Below are positions 27,201 through 33,778 of a DNA stretch of 64,000 bases, one piece after another. This stretch comes from Paenibacillus arenosi. Lineage in GTDB: Bacteria > Bacillota > Bacilli > Paenibacillales > Paenibacillaceae. The notes beneath the pieces were generated by a model. The model was not told the DNA's origin. It did no database searches and saw nothing but the letters and a program-made list of their open reading frames with translations. Every line of letters starts with the position of its first letter. Position 1 is the stretch's first letter. The position numbers were made by a program, and so were the translations under genes. The stretch covers positions 1-64,000 of the forward strand of contig NZ_JACYTN010000021.1 in NCBI RefSeq assembly GCF_014841135.1, given 5' to 3'.

Positions 27201-28060
27201 GTTGTCATAGAAGCTATTATTTTTTTCAGTTCCGCCTTATTCGCTTGCTTTTGCAGAGATTGAAAATGAGCAAGCTGTTGATTCAGCTCTGCATGGATAA
27301 CCCCATAAGCCGCTTCATCTCCTGGAGTTGTTTGCGCTAATTTGGTTTCCGCATTGGTAATCGCCACTTTCAAAACTTCACGGCTGCCAACCGGATACTG
27401 CCCTAAATTCGGACCTTCCACACTGGAATCATATACAGATTTGGTTACGGACACCAATTCATTAAGCTTGTCCAACGTAACAGGTCCAATGACAGGTCCG
27501 CCATTCCCCGGATCGCTCCCACCGTTGTTTGGAAGCTGACTAGTATCGATGCTAATTTGTGCATGATACGAATAGTTATACGATACAAATTGATGATCAA
27601 TGTGCATAGCAATATCCTGTAATTTAGAAATATCCGAGATACCATAACGTAAGATTTTTCTGGAAGCGTCTGCTCCGTTGCTTACGGCAGCATCTATATA
27701 ACCTGTTTTGTCTTGAATAACTGAATTAACAATTGTTGCTTTAGGGACACCCGCTGGCCGATACCCTAAGTACTTAAAATGACCAAAGCTCTCTGTTTCA
27801 ATATCATGTTCGAACCAGATTATCCCATTCTGTACGATTAATTTTCCTTTTGTTCCGGGTATTTTCATATACGTATTAGCTGCCGATACATTTGTCTGTC
27901 CATCCTCAAGAAAGTTAAAATCAACTACATACTCGCCATTGGGAATAGATGAATTCGTCAAGCTGGCTGACGCGGCTGCTACAATGCCAACTGGTACAAG
28001 CGTTATGAGTAAGCTCAATGTTAGACATATTAACGCTGATTTTTTAAACCACTTTTTCAA
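24245..28060 (-). CDS. Multi-NEAT, S-layer-anchored heme-binding surface protein
   Basis: 1271 residues. Signal peptide 1-30; NEAT1 about 39-173; helical (FIVAR-like) region 195-272; a domain I cannot assign at about 363-500; helical region 503-575; NEAT2 577-693; helical region 697-769; NEAT3 775-888; NEAT4 907-1020; Gly/Pro-rich linker 1024-1085; three SLH domains at about 1088-1140, 1147-1200 and 1208-1262 with TRAE motifs. SLH domains bind pyruvylated secondary wall polymer, so the protein sits in the S-layer. NEAT1 (Tyr161/Tyr165) and NEAT4 (Tyr1007/Tyr1011) have the heme-binding YxxxY. NEAT3 has Asn875 in place of the first Tyr and NEAT2 has neither, so these two probably do other work, such as hemoprotein binding. 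TTG start; perfect Fur box upstream. Confidence 0.88.
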   Translation of the reverse strand: MKKWFKKSALICLTLSLLITLVPVGIVAAASASLTNSSIPNGEYVVDFNFLEDGQTNVSAANTYMKIPGTKGKLIVQNGIIWFEHDIETESFGHFKYLGYRPAGVPKATIVNSVIQDKTGYIDAAVSNGADASRKILRYGISDISKLQDIAMHIDHQFVSYNYSYHAQISIDTSQLPNNGGSDPGNGGPVIGPVTLDKLNELVSVTKSVYDSSVEGPNLGQYPVGSREVLKVAITNAETKLAQTTPGDEAAYGVIHAELNQQLAHFQSLQKQANKAELKKIIASMTTFLSTATANGQANGTPGGGLVGIVEGEYPHEHISGLQERVTLGNKIVGNPLATQREVDNVVRAINSYYDRSIKNRYVASEELRLYVLDTPSETKIESAQASKVNSVVTTITGLANKESLGGARANITLNVTPDENKVYWFMPWDDGTYRSPDLFEQVNMLSAVTIHPNRPLGNTVYQWALKNSDADKDTQWSGLGHITFKVNGEKHSLYLSFNRIIHERLQQSLASAQRKYKDAPKHPNAEQAAFDKAKAELEVAIQEATPISENLNAERPAILQAETKLKIAFDAFKVVALVEYDLYFSTLHASEEAFATVDGKFVKPAQVIPQKDGQQIVRLTITDSSSVKELQMELGGVIKNEEVVSENKAANSRVTQFVVSDLSQFVKAKVKVVTTNQGNSSEATHHIRFNFNGVDNTGLQTAISDASNLLSSAVTGIYPGQYSEAAKTTLSTAIRTAGKIAVNGPNSNDQTASALTALQAAVEAFKASMFTANHLKDGDYNIKFTVLKTDKEEASVLNNFIVSPARLIISGGVKKIFVTIKQSAEIPEMKVNGQNVEVISANEKDNTRVVSFPVADFSVDTKGTAKFKLKSQNNFNDYDFRFRFDNSSVTLYGTGQPPGGLIPGGVLPNGYYHIDFRILKAGTESNSIANTYVVSPALLHVVGNSRTVSFTVKRSKEIHTLTINGSNGSVVSVDHQRNTRAVAYALPTLAGKHNGTVEIDWPEVNYHHTYGIQFVFIEASIKPVSSSVVPGSGVDGNVSGPGLPPPGGVVPGNANNGKKPGEGDKDKQVDGATGGKNEGTVGKEGQTSFGDTKDHWAAKHIDRAVKLGIASGFKDGKFLPNKPITRAEFAAMISRALKLEGNTSELSFKDAEKIPAWASKHISLAVKNGLIVGYKDGTFQANKTMTRAELTVIIARAVKLKLNDKTTSTFADAKNIPAWALKSVTAAVEAGLIQGKANNKFEPNATATRAEAVTLLLRMLDHQSTGAVKK

Positions 28061-28231
28061 TGGTATACACCCCTCAACATAAATATATTTAATTGTTCGG
28101 CACTACTATTGCTACTGCATAAACGATGCAGACCATCAACCTCCTTTTCGATAAATACTTTTGGGAAACTAGTGACCGAATGTCGTGGCGCCGTTAACGT
28201 CCCTAAAATGTGTTATGTGCCCAACCAAAAA

Positions 28232-28246
28232 TGATAATCATTATCA
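28232..28246. promoter_or_regulatory. Perfect Fur box upstream of the multi-NEAT gene
   Basis: TGATAATCATTATCA is the exact 7-1-7 Fur palindrome. It lies about 170 bp upstream of the start codon, so the transcript has a long leader or the promoter is distant. Confidence 0.9.
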
Positions 28247-28322
28247 GTTGCTGAGCAAAAAAAATAGCTGCTTTCGCTGCTACTTAAGACGTGACTACAT
28301 TCAGCTCTTAGCTTACAAGTCA

Positions 28323-28353
28323 ATTATGAACGGAGTATGAACTTTAGATTACA
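28323..28353 (-). promoter_or_regulatory. HssR-like element C (multi-NEAT gene)
   Basis: On the minus strand TGTAATCTAAA then GTTCATACT-CC-GTTCATAAT. It agrees with element B at most of 31 positions and has the direct-repeat layout of the staphylococcal HssR site. It is oriented towards the multi-NEAT gene, 76 bp from the Fur box, the same spacing as in element B. Confidence 0.68.
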
Positions 28354-28416
28354 CTTTTTGTCGCATTATGCTGTCTAGAGCCGATAGTTTAAAGTGAACA
28401 ATCTTATATTTACAAA

Positions 28417-28451
28417 TAAAAGAACACCTAGACATTACTGTCTGGATGTTC
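28417..28451 (-). terminator. Terminator of the 2OG oxygenase gene
   Basis: Stem GAACATCCAGACA/TGTCTAGGTGTTC followed by TTTTATTTG on the minus strand. Confidence 0.8.
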
Positions 28452-28501
28452 ATCACATTCGAATAGATATCGTCCTTACTCAACTGCATCCGTATCTAAA
28501 A

Positions 28502-29143
28502 TTACCGAAATGTTTGTCTTCTCATCCACATTGTTGCAACCCACTTCTCACCTTTAACTACGGGTGTACCTGCATGTAAGGTAGACTCATTTAATTCCTG
28601 ATTACTATAAAAATATTCAAAGTATACAGCCGTACCTTTGTTAGGGAAAACAGACAGATTAAGCATAGGGAATGTCGTGGCGCCGCCTTCCTCTACATTA
28701 TTCAAATACATGACAAGCGTACTAATTCGATTGTTACCACTCGCTCGGCTCGTATCTGCAAAATAATCATAATGGGGTTTATACTCTTGACCAGGTGTGT
28801 ATTGAAGAACTTGCAAACCATCGCCATGCTCAATAGGAATGTTCATAATCTGAGAGATGCGCTTTTCAATCTTTGCAACCGTCTCACTCTCTTCACAGAA
28901 CACTCCACTGCTCGTTCTAATTTGATTGACTGAACGATCTTCACCTATTTTGGAACGCTGCATTCTCTCCCTTGATTGTTCAATAAGCTCATCGCACTCT
29001 TCATCGCTAAGCACATTCCCTAATACGACAACCAGTGGTTGCTCATACTTCGCAACAATTCGAACTTCGCGATCCTCGGTCTTGATCGTATTTCCAACGT
29101 GATCAAATATTGTCTGTTCCTTCTCTGTCGTGTTCCCTATCAT
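28502..29143 (-). CDS. Prolyl 4-hydroxylase-like 2OG-Fe(II) oxygenase
   Basis: 213 residues. The catalytic part contains the iron ligands HxD (KPHYDYF) and a distal His (STLHAGTPV), followed by the 2-oxoglutarate-binding Lys in VKGEKW. Further P4H blocks are RTSSGVF, YTPGQEY and YLNNVEEGGATTFP. The protein resembles the Bacillus anthracis-type collagen-like prolyl hydroxylase, which acts on peptidyl proline or on EF-Tu. No signal peptide, so cytoplasmic. It needs Fe(II), but no Fur box is seen before it; its place next to the heme island may be chance. Confidence 0.88.
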   Translation of the reverse strand: MIGNTTEKEQTIFDHVGNTIKTEDREVRIVAKYEQPLVVVLGNVLSDEECDELIEQSRERMQRSKIGEDRSVNQIRTSSGVFCEESETVAKIEKRISQIMNIPIEHGDGLQVLQYTPGQEYKPHYDYFADTSRASGNNRISTLVMYLNNVEEGGATTFPMLNLSVFPNKGTAVYFEYFYSNQELNESTLHAGTPVVKGEKWVATMWMRRQTFR

Positions 29144-29384
29144 GCTTATGCATCTCCCATATCATGGAATCCATATCAATGATAACATACCATAAAATGG
29201 TTAAGTTGCGTGATTAACGTAATAAAAATTATAGGATTAAACGTATTGAAATACCTAGTACTGATATCTATACGTGAACGTAGCTGCTATACTCAAACAT
29301 TTGCAAAATTCTTTATAAAACATAGAAGGAAAGGAGAAACTTATTAAGGAAACTAGTAAGGAAGTCAAACTATAGGAGGCCATT

Positions 29385-29780
29385 ATGGGAAGAATCGTTC
29401 ATTTTGAAATTCACGTAGACGACATGGAGCGTGCTAAAAAGTTTTACGGCGAAGTATTTGGATGGACATTTGAGGATTGGAGCGAATATGCAGGAATGCC
29501 CTATTACGGAGCTGTGACAGGAGATACGAACGAAATGGGCATCAATGGTGCTTTGATGCAGCGCAAAGGTCCGTCTCCAGAACCATGTCAAGCTATGAAT
29601 GGTTATGCATGTACAATTGGTATAGAGGACTATGATTCTACTGAAGCAAAGATTATTAATCTTGGGGGAAAGGTTGCACTACCAAAGTACGCACTTCCGG
29701 GAATGGCATGGCAAGGGTACTATATTGACACAGAAGGAAATGTATTTGGTCTTCATCAGCCAGATAAAAACGCTAAATAA
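29385..29780 (+). CDS. VOC (glyoxalase/bleomycin-resistance fold) protein
   Basis: 131 residues with the paired beta-alpha-beta-beta-beta VOC fold: opening GRIVHFEIHVDDMERAKKFYGEVFGW and closing WQGYYIDTEGNVFGLHQPD. The probable metal ligands are His in VHFEIHV and Glu in DTEGN; substrate unknown. SD TAGGAGG lies 6 nt before the ATG. Single gene, followed by the second copy of the dispersed hairpin repeat. Confidence 0.85.
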   Translation: MGRIVHFEIHVDDMERAKKFYGEVFGWTFEDWSEYAGMPYYGAVTGDTNEMGINGALMQRKGPSPEPCQAMNGYACTIGIEDYDSTEAKIINLGGKVALPKYALPGMAWQGYYIDTEGNVFGLHQPDKNAK

Positions 29781-29867
29781 TAACTCAGTTAAAATTGATT
29801 CAGGATATGTAACTTTTGATGGAATTATAGAGTCTGAGATGAAACGTTAGTAGTGTAACGAAATGAT

Positions 29868-29932
29868 GTGCACCCCTTAGAATTGACATTGGAAAAACCC
29901 CTTGCTTTAACCGATGAATTCTAGGGGTGCAC
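29868..29932. repeat. Dispersed hairpin repeat, copy 2
   Basis: GTGCACCCCTTAGAATT at one end and AATTCTAGGGGTGCAC at the other form nearly perfect 17-bp terminal inverted repeats. The interior matches the reverse complement of copy 1 at 3244. It lacks coding capacity and looks like a MITE or a solo insertion-sequence end pair. Confidence 0.65.
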
Positions 29933-30033
29933 TTCACTTACGATCTGGGTGTTGATGATTTTGGTAGAGGTGTACCGTAGCTTTGCAGCTCCACCATTCG
30001 TTACTTCAGATTCCGTCTAAAGCGCAATTACCA

Positions 30034-30342
30034 TTAGCCTTCTACATATTGCGCATTGAAGTGATCTGCTATTTCTAACATCTTTTGAAAAATAACCTCG
30101 TGCGATACTGCTACATAAAGATCTCCCTCATAATAGCGGAATGGAATTGTAGCCTCTCCTACATGCCAAAGAAAAAAATCTCCTTGGATCGTCATGGTCG
30201 TTTCAGCCGATCGGAAGGAATACTCCTTTGTATATTCAAAATCTGGTTGAGTTTCAAAATAGCTTTTAAACTCATCAACAGACATCATTTGATCAGGTTG
30301 ATTACCATCCGCATTTCTCGTAATTCGATATCTAGTATTCAT
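30034..30342 (-). CDS. Small protein of unknown function
   Basis: 102 residues, no signal peptide or membrane helix. It is acidic and aromatic, with GDFFLWHVGEATIPFRYYEGDLYVAVSHE suggesting a beta-rich fold. I do not recognise it. The start codon has only a weak Shine-Dalgarno (GGGGG). Composition and isolation next to the ssrA attachment scar suggest an acquired gene, possibly an immunity-type protein, but there is no direct evidence for that. Confidence 0.55.
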   Translation of the reverse strand: MNTRYRITRNADGNQPDQMMSVDEFKSYFETQPDFEYTKEYSFRSAETTMTIQGDFFLWHVGEATIPFRYYEGDLYVAVSHEVIFQKMLEIADHFNAQYVEG

Positions 30343-30445
30343 ATTTATTTTGTACCCCCACTACCTTTATACGTTACCCCTATTGTATACGATACAGATA
30401 AGAAAACGCCACTTTCTATGAATGTGGTCACAGTTTTGATATAGC

Positions 30446-30787
30446 CTATAGAGAAAAATCGGTGATACCCTTCTTATATGCATATTTCAATGTATAAGTT
30501 TCTTCTTTTCCATAGGGCATTGTAGCGATTTTAATACGAGTATAATCAAGCCTACTCTCTTTTAAAACTCTCTTCACCAAGGCAATACCTCGTTCTTCTT
30601 CCGTAACAACACAAAAAATATTAAGAGCATACTTTTTCGAATCGGAAATGCACTTCCCCATATCGGAGCCATCAACATAGCCTAAATCAGCCTCTGCTAG
30701 AGCTCTCTCCAAGTATTCCATTACATTTTCTCTTAACCAGTGATCACGTTGACTGCCTTTGGCACTTTTCAGTGGATATTGTACCAC
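30446..30787 (-). CDS. Small protein of unknown function
   Basis: 113 residues if the GTG at 30787 is used; a shorter form from the ATG at codon 23 is possible. A stop lies two codons upstream of the GTG and no good Shine-Dalgarno is seen for either. The core GKCISDSKKYALNIFCVVTEEERGIALVKRVLKES alternates strands and helices, with no motif I know. It is followed by the unknown gene at 30034 in the same direction. Both lie beside the ssrA 3' duplication, so they may be relics of an integrated element. Confidence 0.5.
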   Translation of the reverse strand: MVQYPLKSAKGSQRDHWLRENVMEYLERALAEADLGYVDGSDMGKCISDSKKYALNIFCVVTEEERGIALVKRVLKESRLDYTRIKIATMPYGKEETYTLKYAYKKGITDFSL

Positions 30788-30928
30788 TAATCAGAATTTT
30801 TCACTCATTCAGATTCACCAACCCTTCACAGTTTATATATGTAATCCTGTCGCGTGAGTGGGGATTCAGCGCTACCAATGAATAATTTGAATGAAGAAAA
30901 GGAGCTTTGTACAAGAGGGTACTTATTA

Positions 30929-30976
30929 CCACCAGCAAGAATATCATCCTCATCCGGATGATGTTCTTGCTGGTGG
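30929..30976. repeat. Long inverted repeat beside the ssrA scar
   Basis: Arms of 21 bp (CCACCAGCAAGAATATCATCC and its complement, one mismatch) separated by 6 nt. Its right end overlaps the duplicated ssrA end. No T-run follows, so it is not an obvious terminator; it may be a recombination site arm. Confidence 0.55.
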
Positions 30977-30989
30977 AGGCGAGGAGAGT
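30971..30989 (-). other. Duplicate of the ssrA 3' end (att-like scar)
   Basis: TGGTGGAGGCGAGGAGAGT agrees at 18 of 19 positions with the tmRNA 3' end at 31210-31228, in the same orientation. Integrases often use the ssrA 3' end and leave exactly this kind of duplication. Only 220 bp lie between the copies, so the element has been lost, or the scar marks the edge of an older island to the left. Confidence 0.55.
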
Positions 30990-31160
30990 ACCGGTATTTC
31001 CATTAACCTTGCTCACGATGCTTATTCTCCGCCGCCGATATTAGAGGTTGGATATCGATGCCGTGCTCGTTCGTGATGTCATTCCCTCTGATGCTCTTTC
31101 ATTCACTCCCTACGCGCGGAACTGAACCTCTGACAGGAATCCTCTCCCTTTTTTACTCCA

Positions 31161-31200
31161 AAAAAAAAGAACACCCAGACCTCTTGCGGTCTGGGTGTTC
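31161..31200 (-). terminator. Terminator of ssrA
   Basis: Perfect 13-bp stem GAACACCCAGACC/GGTCTGGGTGTTC, followed by eight T on the minus strand, 10 nt after the CCA end. Confidence 0.9.
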
Positions 31201-31209
31201 ATGGTTTTT

Positions 31210-31573
31210 TGGTGGAGGCGAGGGGAGTCGAACCCCTGTCCGAAGATAACGGCACATGAGCTTCTACGGGTGTAGTGACAGTATTGATGTCACCCTAGGA
31301 ACTCCCTGTCACCGGATTCCCTTCAGGTCAGCCTGATTATCTTCTTCAGCACACCCCAGGCGGAGATGTGACAGCGTATCCCACTAAAGTTGAGCCCCTA
31401 TCCCGCCACATGGGCGATGGAGAGTAGAGGCACGCTAACAGGTTATTAAGCTGCTAAAGCGTAGTTGTTTTGTGTTTTGCCGTTTAATAGGCTTTAGCGT
31501 TGATGAAGTGGACGCGTCCCCACTACCCGCTACCCATGCTCGAACTATCCCCGTCGAATCCAAAAACGCCCCC
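31210..31573 (-). ncRNA. ssrA: tmRNA (transfer-messenger RNA)
   Basis: The 5' end GGGGGCG pairs with the 3' CGCCTCC before an encoded CCA. The T-arm GGTTCGACTCC lies near the 3' end. The tag-coding part reads (N)GKTQNNYALAA followed by TAATAA. The tag marks proteins from stalled ribosomes for ClpP-type proteases; clpP and the partner smpB are both in this window. smpB lies immediately upstream in the usual order. Confidence 0.95.
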
Positions 31574-31866
31574 ATAGTGTAAGCGACTGGCTCACCCATC
31601 TGGGGTTACCGTCTTTAGATTAAGGAAGTCGAAGCATCGATAGAATGTATCGTATGTTCAAACTCAAACCTTATTCTATTATCAAGGTACCGGCGGCTTC
31701 AGCATGTTCTGTTGACCGCCGCCGATGAATTTATTATAACACAGTTTTATTATAAGTGTTAGTGATCTTCTTACCAGTGCTGCTACCTGCTTCCTTGGGT
31801 GACCTTGCTAAGCCAAGGCAACGTTAAACGACCCACAATAAGCTGTATAGCACACTATAACCTTGC

Positions 31867-32340
31867 TTAATACTTCTGCTTCTCACGCAGCGCACGCTGG
31901 ATTTGACGCTCAGCATCACGCTTCGCAGACGTTTCACGCTTGTCGTAGTTCTTCTTACCACGGCCAAGGCCGATCAGCAGCTTCGCATAGCCATTACGTG
32001 TATAAATTTTAAGCGGCACAAGCGTATAGCCTTCCTGCTTCGTCTGTCCAAGCAGCTTCATAATTTGCGACTTATGCAGCAGCAGCTTACGTGCACGTGT
32101 AGGATCCGTCGGATTGTGGCGATTGCCCTGCTCGAACGGACTAATATGCAAATTGTTTACGAATGCTTCGCCATTCCGGATCGTCGCGAACGCATCACTC
32201 ATATTCGCTCTGCCATTGCGCAAAGACTTAATCTCCGTACCTGTCAGCACGATACCCGCCTCATACGTATCCTCAATAAAATAATCGTGGGACGCCTTCT
32301 TGTTCTGAGCCAGCGGCTTGCTCTCAACCTTCTTCGACAT
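31867..32340 (-). CDS. smpB: tmRNA-binding protein SmpB
   Basis: 157 residues, the normal family length. It carries the OB-fold blocks [28 protein letters not shown] and [26 protein letters not shown], and the C-terminal basic tail [24 protein letters not shown] that follows the mRNA channel. It delivers Ala-tmRNA to stalled ribosomes. It lies directly upstream of ssrA, with about 290 nt between them. The MgtC gene separates it from rnr. Confidence 0.97.
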   Translation of the reverse strand: MSKKVESKPLAQNKKASHDYFIEDTYEAGIVLTGTEIKSLRNGRANMSDAFATIRNGEAFVNNLHISPFEQGNRHNPTDPTRARKLLLHKSQIMKLLGQTKQEGYTLVPLKIYTRNGYAKLLIGLGRGKKNYDKRETSAKRDAERQIQRALREKQKY

Positions 32341-32550
32341 AACCTACCCTCCATTGCTGAGCATAATCATCACCCGCCAGAACAGCTGCCCCAGCAAAGT
32401 GTAGAATAATATTATACCAAATGGATGGGGTTGCCTACAACATCTAAGTATCTCTCAAAGCGAAACCTTGTCCGATTCCTGTTCTGAACAGACCAGACGC
32501 AGACCAAGACGCTCCAATGACACCACATGCAAGCTCGATGACCTCAACCC

Positions 32551-33393
32551 TTACTTCCCTCGGACTTCAATAACTTCGTCCATGGCCGCAAGCCGCTCCA
32601 CCACATCGACCGCATCAACCTTCGGTGGAATGACAACCTCCAGCTTGAGTGAGGTTTGACGCTTCATCGTCACCGTTTCCTTAAGTTCAACCCCATCCAC
32701 ATTTCCAGACTGCGCACCGTGTGCACCTGTTGTGCCTGTTCCATTAGCTCCAACTATTCCGGACGACACTTCAACTCCGCCAGATCCAACCTCACTCTGC
32801 TGCCACACCTTGCGCGACTGTGCACCGATCTCCTTCGTAACATCAACTCGATCTATCTCAACCTTCATCGAAGCAAGCGTCTCACGAATCGAAGGTAGCA
32901 GCGTTCCATCATCCATACCACGAATGCGGAACGTATAATGAAGACTCGCCGCGCGGCCTTGGAACTCCATTTTATTCATAAGCCAAAGTGCAATAATTGT
33001 AAGTACACATGTCAGTAAAGCACCATAATAAAAGCCCGCGCCAACCGATAATCCAATCGCAGCCGCAACCCATATCGATGCCGCTGTCGTAAGTCCTTTT
33101 ACAGATAATCCGTCGCGAATAATCGTCCCTGCGCCAAGAAATCCAATACCGCTTATCACTTGCGCAGATAAACGAGCCGGGTCCATACGTACATTATCTT
33201 CGTCCACGAACATAGAGAACCCGTATAAAGATAACAGCATAATAAGTGCGGAGCCCATACTTACGAGCATGTGCGTACGTACACCTGCTGCGTGGCGACT
33301 GCGTTCCCTCTCCAATCCGATAATACCACCTAGCAGTGCAGCCAGTACGAGTCGCTGTGTCAACGGCCACCAATCGATAACCCATGGGTTCAT
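32551..33393 (-). CDS. MgtC/SapB family membrane protein
   Basis: 280 residues. The N-terminal membrane domain has about five helices, with the family signature LLGGIIGLERERSRHAAGVRTHMLV and QVISGIGFLGAGTIIRDGLSVKGLTTAASIW. The C-terminal cytoplasmic ACT-like domain is interrupted at about residues 190-235 by a Gly/Thr/Ser-rich insertion (GTGTTGAHGAQSG) that explains the extra length. Roles in the family include magnesium homeostasis and acid or intracellular survival; here the role is undefined. It sits between rnr and smpB, breaking an otherwise conserved order. Confidence 0.88.
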   Translation of the reverse strand: MNPWVIDWWPLTQRLVLAALLGGIIGLERERSRHAAGVRTHMLVSMGSALIMLLSLYGFSMFVDEDNVRMDPARLSAQVISGIGFLGAGTIIRDGLSVKGLTTAASIWVAAAIGLSVGAGFYYGALLTCVLTIIALWLMNKMEFQGRAASLHYTFRIRGMDDGTLLPSIRETLASMKVEIDRVDVTKEIGAQSRKVWQQSEVGSGGVEVSSGIVGANGTGTTGAHGAQSGNVDGVELKETVTMKRQTSLKLEVVIPPKVDAVDVVERLAAMDEVIEVRGK

Positions 33394-33586
33394 TGCTGCA
33401 TCGCTCCTTTTCTCACTCTTATTATATATATGATTGCTTCCATATATATGATCGTAATGATTAATCCATTTAATTATTTAGTACCTGTATTAATTTCGTA
33501 ATACATAACGATTACAAAATTTGCTCATAAAGACTTTCAACGTCTTCATTGTATTTCCTGCATACGTTAACCCTATAACAATATGC

Positions 33587-33631
33587 AAAGAACCTTCGAC
33601 ACCACGACAAAAGTGGAACTGAAGGTTCTTT
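33587..33631. terminator. Bidirectional terminator after rnr
   Basis: AAAGAACCTTC(GACA)CCAC..GTGG(AACT)GAAGGTTCTTT: a nested perfect hairpin ending in T on both strands, between rnr and the MgtC gene. The rest of 33394-33778 shows no gene. Confidence 0.7.
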
Positions 33632-33778
33632 ACATCAATCATCAATCCTTTATTACTTAAGTTCGCTAACTATATACCCCATAACAACCTGCACCAATTG
33701 AATCAAATCAAGACACGGCCAACAGCAACTTACTTCGCTCTACTCACTCATGTCAGAAAAGATACTCAACTGTTACTA

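Noticed and set aside
30929-30976. Short CRISPR-like or terminator interpretation of the long inverted repeat
   Set aside because: Only one unit is present, so no array; no T-run follows, so not a standard terminator.
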